64,000 bases of DNA from Atherix ibis (Eukaryota; Arthropoda; Insecta; Diptera; Athericidae). The translations under genes and the position numbers were made by a program. Every line of letters starts with the position of its first letter. Positions within the stretch are counted from its first letter, which is position 1. Positions 54,866-64,000 of the stretch are shown here, one piece after another. The notes under the pieces were generated by a model. It did not search any database. It saw only the letters and a program-made list of their open reading frames with translations, and was not told the DNA's origin. The stretch is taken from assembly GCA_958298945.1 (NCBI GenBank), contig OY282606.1:54759920-54823919 (forward strand), given 5' to 3'.

Positions 54866-57800
54866 CGTAATAAAAATATAAAAAATTCTTTGTAGGTAAT
54901 TTTTATTCTTCCAATACATATGTAATATATATTTAGCATATTGGCAAAAGATCAATTTTGTATGAACTGTATATTAGATAAGGGGACAAGACTAGCTGGG
55001 TACAATATATAATATAAGTAGCATAAAAAGATATATTGTAGCTTAGAAAAATTAAATTAATACATCACAATTGTATTCAGAATATGTGATTAGAAAAAAA
55101 ATTAGTTTGTTATACTAAATTACTTTTGGGTAGACTATAATTGTGGTCGCGAGTGTACGATAAGGTCTGAATATACTTTAGTCCAAACATTAAAAGTAAA
55201 CTGATCTGTATGGTGGAACTCAGTCTATACTTAGTCTTTCAATGCTAAATGCTGTTGCGCGAATGACTTGATCAGGTGGAGACGGTTGCTCGATAGTCTA
55301 AATTGTTTTGTGCTTTGATAAAACGGCTTTGCGAAAAATTATCTGCACGAATTTTGATACGCGTATATATTTTGTTTCGTATTATTCGATTTTTATTTTA
55401 TTACACGGAAATGTGAATTATTATTCGAACAGGTGGTTAATATGTGAAAAGAAAGAGTCAATTAAAAAAGCCGAAAGACTATTTTGAAAGGAAAAACTTA
55501 AAAAATAAATATGGCATATTGAAAACGTTCTCCAAATGCATAATAAAATGTGCCACTGACAGGTTTACCCGCCCACGAGTTATTTCAATCGGATACCACG
55601 CTTCGTTGGCTGGCTGTGATTTCAAAACAATATCAATCCACAGCATTGCAAGTGTTGAAATTTGTAAGTTTTTTGGCGACAGATGAATTTTTTTACTTAC
55701 CTGAACTATAGATATTTATGTGATTTTTGGAGCTTTATATGATCGTATTTCACATGTGCACTTATGTATAGATACTCGTAAACTACAATACGTATGTGCA
55801 TACATCAATATCAATATGATTTGTAGACGAAAAGTAATAATAATAAGAAACTGTTTGCTTCCAATTTGTTGTGATATCATCTTTTTTAAAGCTTTAGGAG
55901 AATGCAAAAGTATAGTCAAAATATATTTCGGAGAGGCGATTCCAATTAAAGATTTATTTGAAATTGTCTGATTTATATCAAATTTTTCAAAGCTATAATT
56001 CACAATCGTTCATGGTAAAAAAACAAAAGTAAAATCAAATTTAATTAATATATCTAGGGATCTTTTATTATTCGAAAATTGTCTTCAAAAATAAGAGCGA
56101 CATTTAAAAATTTGTGTTTGGTGGAAAGTGTTTAATTGTTAACTAATAATACAATTTAATACTATGCATATATATATTGAGTTATATGAAATTTATTTTT
56201 TATTTAGTAATTATTTGTTAGAGGTAATTGAAATTATAGTTCGAATTCCTTGCCGAAATATTATTGTGAATTAGAGATATTTTATTATTTGATGTATTAT
56301 AAAAAATACACTTAAATTTATAAGAATTTGTAACTTTTCTTCGGACTTTTAATTTCTTACATATAACACTGCTTAAATTATTGTTAATTATTCTATAGAA
56401 TATCAATATAAAATTCAAAACATTAGAGCATATATATATTATACGTACAATATATATGTTAAACTAAATTAATATCTATGATCATGATAAAAATTTGTAT
56501 TTATATTTTATATATGATCACCATATTAAGTGATTTGCATAAAATTTATAAAAAATGTTCATGTATGTCGTAAAATGCATTTCTCAGAGAAAGTACAAAT
56601 ATAAACTATAATATAACTATTATTAGCTAATAGATTTTTTCAAATTTTAATAATTTTTTTTAATGTGTTATGTTTACTCGTCTCGAGTCTTCTAAATATG
56701 AGATTATTTTTCGACAATTGCTAACAAAAATTGTAATTACCAAATATCATAGTTTTTATAAATATGCATATAAGCGAATAAACAAAAAAATTAAATTTCC
56801 AAATATTTTCTTTTAGTATATTTTCTAAATATTTAACATCTTCTCCATAAAAAAGGTAATTTTAAAACAATGTATAAAGAAAGTAAATGTTTTATTTATG
56901 CTACAATATAAATACTATAATAAGGATATTCCATCTGAATCTTCTAACTTGCACAAATTCATATTAAAGTATATGTAAATAATAATAATGGATTTGGAAA
57001 TATTATAGTTCTGAAATTTATCAAATTTACTTGAAAAAAGTAAAATTTTTGTTTATAATATCTATAGTTTTTCTTAAAAGCTTTTGAAAAAATCAGAGTT
57101 TGTTTTTATGTTTGCAAGTTTCTAAGCTCTCAAAATAGTTTAGATTTATTGAGTGTTGTAGAAAATAATGTATTAAACTGCTCAATCATATTTATTTTCA
57201 ATTTTTTTATTTCATTTTCATACAGTAAAGACTTACTATTTTGATTAATTTAATATTTTTCAGAGAGAATTCTTTGTTATAAATAGAATATATTATTACA
57301 GCTTAAATTAGTTTAATTTTAGTATTTTAGGTATTCAATTTAAATTTATTGTAATCGGTATTCAATTTAAAATAATTAGTTCTATATTGTATAAAGAGAA
57401 CTTATATTTTCAATAAAGTAATTTCTCTGCCGTTCAATAAATTTAATTGATCATATTTAAAATAATTTACAACTAGTAGACATTAATTTCTCAATTTTAT
57501 TATTATAATATAATTTATCTAACGTTCTTATCAGAGATGAGACACCTTTAGACCATGTTGACTATTAAATTTTATGATATCCTAATTTTAAGGTAAATAA
57601 TTCTTATAAGTATGTATTTATTTGCATTATAATAAAGACAGGCTTTCATTTTGTATCTTATTTAAAAGATCGATAAATGAACTTCTTCCTAAGCAGGTTC
57701 TTTTTCATAAATACAATATTCTTTATAGACTGTTATGACTTTCAGATGATAGACTACACGTACAATTCATCTTCAGTTAGCATAATCGTCATCTTTTAAA

Positions 57801-60800
57801 GAAAAAATTCATAGTAGGTCACTAGTATAACAAGTTTCCACCTACCTTTTTGAAAAATTCTTACCTCTTACAGAACAGATAATAAAATATTGAAAAACAT
57901 TGATTTATATATAAAAAAATCGAATAATAAATAATTTTATCATCAAATAGACAGGTTATTAAATAGTAACTAAATCACAATTATCATATTTACAAAAACT
58001 CATAAAGGAATTTATAGAATATTGTACTATAAAAATTGGATATAACATATTTAGAAAATAACGTTTTTTACTACTGCTTGAAGCTTGTTTTTATATTCTA
58101 TTAATTAATCAAATTTGCATCCACTTAGATTTTAATGGAAATTAATTAGTTGGACTGAATTGATTTCGTAAGTGATAGATCTCTTTTATCAATCGTATAT
58201 TAGTTATAAGAGGTCAGAATAATATTAATTTGAATTAAAAGAATTTAAATATGAAACGTTTACATTTCACATTACCACTAATATTTTTTTTCAATAGAAC
58301 TTTAATTAATTGGATTATTTTACAAACTGTACTATAAATATTGTTGTTACAAAATACAGAATTTTACACAAACAGACATTTTAAGGATCTTGAAGAAAGC
58401 CACTTCCAGGAGGGGATCAAAATACTTCAGAGACATTAGCCAAATTCTATTAAGCTAAAAAAATAAATTAACTTGTTTTAACTGCCATTCCGTAAACTTT
58501 TTAATTTAAATTTAACATTTTTGAAGATAATTTTTATATAATAATAAACTTTTTTTTTAAAGTTCAAAATAATAATAATTGGTCAAATTTGAAAGTAAAT
58601 ATAAATTTTTCATTATCTTGGAAAAAAATCCAATTCTAATTTTGCATTTAATATATATAATTTTTTATATCAGTATTTTTTTTTTACGAATAGGAAAAAA
58701 AGTATTTAGCTGGAAGCTTACTTTAGAAAATTTGGTGAGAAGAGAAGTTCACAATATCAAGCGCAAATAAGAAACCTACGCAAAATAATTTGTATCTCTT
58801 AGAATTAAAAAAAAATATATCTATCTAAGAAGTTGAATATATGCTAATGAAGTAAGATTATATGTGTTTTTTTTTATAGACTACGAATAGTTATAAAAAT
58901 TATTGTGGAAATTTGGGTCAATAATATTTCACATTTTTTGCATTTTGTAGAAGTTTTTAAATTATTAAATATAATAGTAGAGTGCGACATACATAAATCT
59001 CATCAGATACTATAAGTATTGTGACAATTCAGCGAAAAGTGCAGTAAGTAGAGATCACATATATACACATACTGTCTCACTTTTCCGACAGTTTATTGTA
59101 AAATTATATAGAAAACTAATAATAGGGATAGTATTTCATAAAATAATATACTCGTATATAAGAATATAGATGAATATTGTTCTAATTAAAATACATAATA
59201 GTAAGTAATTGTGATCTAATATTTTACACTTTCAGAATCAGTAAAAACTGTTCGGATTTTTTGTGTAAAAATGTAAGCTTGTACGTATACCCTTATTACT
59301 AGCTAGTAATTTAATAAAAATATTCATGACAGAAAAACGAATTGTTTTTTATTTTTGGATATGCAATTATGCAAATTAATACAGTTGTTCGTGCCATACG
59401 CCTGCATTTTTACATTTTATATAAACATTAACATATTGTAGTAGATACACGAGTATAATAATGTATAAAATATTTTAAAAATAATATATAATACATATAA
59501 AAAATAAAACTAAGTACTTGAAAAAATAAAAAAATCATAAGAAATTGAATTATAAAAAAAATTCTTGGAGCGATAAACGGAATATTTTAGTAAACGAACT
59601 ACTTGGTTAATTTTCCAGGTTCAGGTGAAAAATTACTGTTGTCGCATTTATGACAGAAGCAATTTACTATTCATTTATTTGGTTCGATTAAAATATTGGC
59701 CTTATGGAATTCCCAAAATTTTAATTGCATTGCAATCATTGAAATTCTTTTTTTTTCCTTTAATTTAATATTAAGTCTTATTTTTAAATAAATATAAATT
59801 TTCTCGTTAATGTTTTTTATTCTACGAATTTTAATTTGATCCCAATGGCTGCAATGATAGCTTTATCGAGTCAAATCAATGTCATGGCATTCTGTTTTGT
59901 AATGAAAGTGAAGAAAATAAAAATTTCTCTTCATGGTGGTCGTATTAAATTTTAACATCTCTTATAGTTGTCTACTGCATATTTAATAGATGCTATATAA
60001 AGGGCTATTTACTAATAAATATAAGTGACATAATATTAATTAGTCAACCTTGATTGGTACTTTATTCTTAATTGCACTAAAAAGTAGCAGTATCTCTTAC
60101 TATATAAGACTTTCACTTAAATATGTTGCATTGTAAAATATAAAATTTATTTTTACTATAAAATTTATATGCTTAAAAAAAATTATTAATTAAAAAAATT
60201 TAATTAATAATAATGGTTTTTTTTCTCATAATCGATGTAATAAACAAGTCATACATATAATATAAAAGATATTTTTAACAATATTAAAACATAGTATCTT
60301 TATATCAATAACTCAGCTCCTAGGTACAGAGAATATAATTATTTTTATATTTATTAAAATTAATTTTATTAGATTATTATTGAAATTTCGTAGTAATTAT
60401 TTTTGAATTAAGGTAAATCTAAATTGTCGTGTTGTTGTACAAACAGTAGATTGTTGTATGAAATATATATGTACTAAGTAAATGTGTTCAGGTTCAAAAT
60501 TATAGTATTTCAGAAATAAATCCGAAAAAAAATATGTTTTTTAAAAATTGTATAGATGTCTTCTAAATATAAATATACTTTGTCCGCTTACATAGCCGGA
60601 AATAAAAAAAGTATTGAAATATTGTAACTTAAGGAAAATACTCATTCCCGCCTAAAATAAAAATCTTATTACGAAGTACTGGTTGCTTTTATCCTGATTA
60701 CAGTATTGATTGTAAGAATAACTCTGTCATTATAGAAAAATTTAGATATTGACTTTTGTAAGGTGATTATTAAGTACGTTTAAATTTTCAGAATTTTAAC

Positions 60801-60894
60801 ATACGAAATTTCAGGCTCCCTTTATATTTTAATAATTAATTAAAAATTATATAGCTTTTTTAGATTGGATCTATCTAATCTACATGTTTATATA
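54866..60894. other. Gene-poor AT-rich region with a possible 5' exon
   Basis: No coding gene is recognised. A GC-richer segment at about 55130-55663 ends in a strong splice donor (AATTT/GTAAGT, 55664-55669) and could be the non-coding first exon of a plus-strand gene. No matching acceptor or coding exon could be identified downstream in the window. Confidence 0.35.
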
Positions 60895-60989
60895 CGAGGG
60901 TCGTTCAATAAGTCCTTAGAAAAAGATGGAAAAAAAACTGTTTTTTAAAAAAAAAATTTTTTATTTTTCAAAAATCACTTTTTTTATTT

Positions 60990-61045
60990 AAGTGTATAGA
61001 GCTAAAAGGAGATTTTTTTTAATCTCCTTTTAGCTCTATACACTT
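60990..61045. repeat. Perfect 25-bp snap-back inverted repeat at the end of the mariner gene
   Basis: Arms at 60990-61014 and 61021-61045 are perfect complements with a 6-nt T loop. The arm 61021-61045 codes for the transposase C-terminus (KCIELKGD on the minus strand); the other arm is its inverted copy, replacing the expected last codons. Confidence 0.95.
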
Positions 61046-62042
61046 TTCCAACCGTTTTTCCAAAATTTTTATCCCGTCCAAAAAATAGGATTTCGGAAGT
61101 TCTGCAAAATAGTCATCCGTTTGAGCAATGACGTCCTCGTTGGAAGTGAACCGTCGTCCGCCAAGCCATTTCTTCAGATTGGGGAAAAGAAAATAGTCAC
61201 TCGGGGCCAAATCTGGTGAATAAGCGGGATGCTGCAACAATTCCATTCTCAATTCCACAATTTTGGCCATGGAAACAGCGCAGGTGTGCACACGCGCATT
61301 GTCCTGATGCAAGAGGATTTTTTTCTTCTTCAGATGGGGGCGTTTCTCTTTGATTTCCTCGCTCAACCGTTGCAATAACGACGCGTAATACGCTCCTGTT
61401 ATTGTTTTTCCTTTTTCCAAGTAGTCGATAAAAATGATGCCCTGCGAATCCCAAAAGACCGTGGCCATTACCTTGCCGGCCGATGCCACAGTTTTTGCCT
61501 TCTTCGGAGCCCGTTCACCCTTGAAAATCCACTGTGATGACTGTCTCTTCATTTCTGGAGTGTAGTAGTGTATCCAGGTTTCGTTCACAGTGACATATCG
61601 ACGAAGGAATTCGGCAGGATTGCGATGAAAGAGTGCCAACATAGCCTCAGAGTCCACTACACGATTGCGCTTATTCTCCTCTGAGAGCAAACGCGGCACC
61701 CATCTTGCCGAAATTTTTTTCACAGACTACTGAAGCGACTGTACCTTGTGATATGCCCGTGGCCTCAACTAATTCGCGCACTTTAATTCGCCGATCGTTC
61801 AAAATCAGATCGTGGATTTTATCGATGATTTCAGGAGTAGACACCTCAACTGGGCGTCCTGAACGATGTTCATCTTTTGTGGATGAACGGCCACGTTTAA
61901 ATTCATTCATCCAATTGTAAACCGTCGCAAACACAGGTGCAGATATGCCATGAGCTGCATCCAACTCGGCTTTGATTTCTTTCGGGCTTAAGCCTTTCAA
62001 ATGGAGATGTTTGATGACAGCCCTAAACTCGCTTTTTTCCAT
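61019..62042 (-). pseudogene. Mariner transposase, inactivated
   Basis: The N-terminal frame starts at 62042 (an ATG four codons earlier lies at 62054): MEKSEFRAVIKHLHLKGLSP is the first helix-turn-helix, RSGRPVEVSTPEIIDKIHDL the linker, and VRELVEATGISQGTVASVV the second. At about 61725-61735 roughly 17 nt appear to be missing compared with relatives (the usual LHEKLGM is absent) and the frame changes. The second frame runs KKISARWVPRLLSEENKRNR, then RRYVTVNETWIHYYTPEMKR, KVMATVFWDSQGIIFIDYLE, KILLHQDNARVHT and HPAYSPDLAPSDYFLFPNLK. Catalytic DD34D: the first Asp is Asn (VNETWIHYY where VDETWIH is usual); the second and third are present. The C-terminus ends early at a palindrome. It is dead by at least two independent lesions. 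Confidence 0.93.
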
Positions 62043-62221
62043 TGTTATGCACAAATAAATTTCGTTAACTTTAATAGACGATAGAAATTGACCTACGCTA
62101 TGGATCGAGCTGAAATTTTGACAGCTTTCCTGTCGATAATGCTACTTACAAAAAAAATCTTTACCGACAATACGAGCGCAATTTCTCGGATTTTCTAAGG
62201 ACTTATTGAACGACCCTCGTA

Positions 62222-64000
62222 TATTTTGACAGCTGATATAGCAAGGCTTGCTTGTGAAACAATTCGATTGATTCTGCACAGTAGTTTTTGGTTAAAAGAA
62301 AAACATTTTTGTATATTTCAACAATAATCGAATATTGTTGAAAAATGCAATCTTACAAGGAACAGTTCCATACAATGGCATCCATTCTGAATTGCCAAAA
62401 CTTATATATTAAGGGTCAATTGACTCTATCAGATCTACATAAATCTATTTGCTGAAGTGATTATTGTGATCTAATATTGCTTACCTCTAAAAATTATTCA
62501 TTATTATTAAAAATATTTTAAAGATATTCATATTTCAAGCTAAATGCTGATGTCGCCAGAGTAGACCATATATTATATATTTTTATATTTAGAAATAATA
62601 ACAAAGATGAATATCTAATTACACAAATATGTCATATAAATACATACAAAATTTTATATTATAAGTTCTTGAAATTAAGTTTCCATAGTACAAATGCCAT
62701 GAATGAATATTCAAAAAAATTGAAATATTTTGCAAATAAAGTAAATTTATACTAAATTTAAGACAGCAAAAGTAATTTTTTAAAAATGTTGTTCCCTTTT
62801 TAAGCCTAGTTTTGCTGATTTTACGTAAAATGTCTTCAATATTAGTAAAAAATAATTGAACTTAATTCAACATATTATGATAAGAAAACACTTTGAAAAG
62901 TGAATGTTTCCAGTTGAAACTAACATATAACGTATAAATAACTACAATAAAAGTATAAATAAGTATAGTTTATATAACATTTATTTGGTATTATTTTTTA
63001 CCATCAATAATTATTATGTTCTTTTGGCGCCAAAGCATATAAAATCGGAAAAATTCTTGCATAAATACTATAAACAGTAAAAAGTATTTTACCTACTCTG
63101 CTCGTTTAATTTGAGTGTACATGATAAATTGTTAGGTAAACACTAAAAAATGCATTATTATTTTAAGTAAATATAATATAGTCTTATTATAAAATAAATC
63201 CAGCAATTCACGTTTTACTGATATGATTGTTTATTTATAATAAAAATTCCAGCCTGTATTTAAAACGTTTATAAAGTAGAATTTTAAATAAAAAAAATTT
63301 TATTAATAGAAGTTTTCTTATTACTCGTACATATGATATATAAATATATATTTGTAATAATATTATCAGATATATGGTTAATAACCTTTGTTTATCTTAT
63401 TTGTTTATTTTATTTAACATTTTTTTAAATGGAAAAATGATATTATTCATCACTGGAAGGAGAAAGATTAAAGCAGATAATGATTTAAAAAATCTGAAGA
63501 TTTTTTATTATTACTTTTTTGTTGTTGATTAAGATGCCTAATCAACTCATTTTTGCTATAAGATTAAACCTTACTTAGAGCGAATACTTATTATAGTCCT
63601 ATAGTATTTAACCTTCGGTTTTTATTAACGTATATAACATGCATCTTTGGAAAATAAACATTGCATTTATAATAATTCGAAAGATAATAACAAATAATAA
63701 AAAAAATTAATCACAAAACAACCTATGCAAAAATTCAAAATTCTTAACAGGATCATGGTGATGTTATGCTGATAATAGTTTTATTACAATACTATTTTTT
63801 AAGATACATATCATTCAATTTGTATTTTGGAAATTAAAGTTATACTTAAGATTTAGATTTTGACAAAATTATTATATTATTATATTGTTTAAATATTGCC
63901 ATTATTATATTATATTGCTAAGGTATTGAAATATAATACTATTTAAATGGTTGCCAAAAGACTTTTTGCAGGACTTGATCATTTTCATGTAGTTTTGAAT
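62222..64000. other. AT-rich non-coding end of the window
   Basis: No gene, element or notable repeat was found on either strand. Confidence 0.5.

Larger units (their letters stand above)
60895..62219 (-). mobile_element. Full-length mariner element, inactivated
   Basis: It is 1325 bp with inverted terminal repeats beginning CGAGGGTCGTTCAATAAGTC, identical over 29 nt at both ends, and a TA target duplication at 60893-60894 and 62220-62221. It carries one transposase gene with a deletion/frameshift, a lost catalytic Asp and a palindromic 3' end. Otherwise it is well preserved. Confidence 0.95.

Noticed and set aside
61197..61454. Minus-strand 85-codon frame inside mariner
   Set aside because: It is an out-of-frame shadow of the transposase gene.
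1..64000. CRISPR arrays, operons, bacterial promoters or prophage features
   Set aside because: The sequence is eukaryotic with spliced genes and insect transposons; no regularly spaced repeats with spacers were seen.

Overview
The window reads as an insect nuclear genome, most likely a brachyceran fly. It is strongly AT-rich, its introns are mostly 50-70 bp, and its genes have metazoan orthologues. Its mobile elements are those typical of insects: Ty3/gypsy with a tRNA-Ser-type primer site, copia, jockey, R1-like, RTE, mariner and hAT. There is no bacterial, viral or CRISPR signal.

Left third (1-25.9 kb): a transposon graveyard, mostly on the minus strand. In order it holds a broken DDE-type DNA transposon with subterminal repeats; a truncated gypsy gag with primer site and LTR; a jockey Gag relic; and a nest in which an RTE LINE (11-bp target duplication) sits inside a ZBED5-like hAT relic flanked by mariner-family relics. 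Two LINE RNase H relics follow, then a nearly complete young Ty3/gypsy element with paired LTRs (10700-15901). After it come jockey and R1-type Gag relics fused head to tail, a 5'-truncated copia element, a mariner relic, and an R1-like LINE whose 3' end is a perfect 22-bp hairpin.

Gene cluster (29.7-48.2 kb): seven genes were rebuilt by splicing, with reading frame kept across every junction. They are Fancd2 (+, 25 exons, 1467 aa), a tetraspanin (+), the p31comet/MAD2L1BP homologue (-), Fbxo9 (+), a TEX10/Ipi1 homologue (-), Pet100 (-) and spermidine synthase (+). Roles span DNA crosslink repair, spindle-checkpoint silencing, SCF ubiquitin ligation, ribosome maturation, cytochrome oxidase assembly and polyamine synthesis; there is no sign of an operon. 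A non-autonomous hAT element with a perfect 8-bp target duplication lies between Fancd2 and the tetraspanin.

Right quarter (48.2-64 kb): gene-poor AT-rich sequence with a mariner-family relic (54.3 kb), two small GC-richer islands (53.4 and 55.5 kb) and a full-length but dead mariner (60895-62219).

Main hunt results: (1) many near-perfect short inverted duplications with 3-10 nt loops. At least two interrupt recognisable protein homology exactly at the fold, so they arose by snap-back or template switching. (2) A Fancd2 that appears to lack the conserved monoubiquitination lysine. (3) The R1-like 3' hairpin and the repeated GCACGGGAATTACA motif of the DDE transposon.
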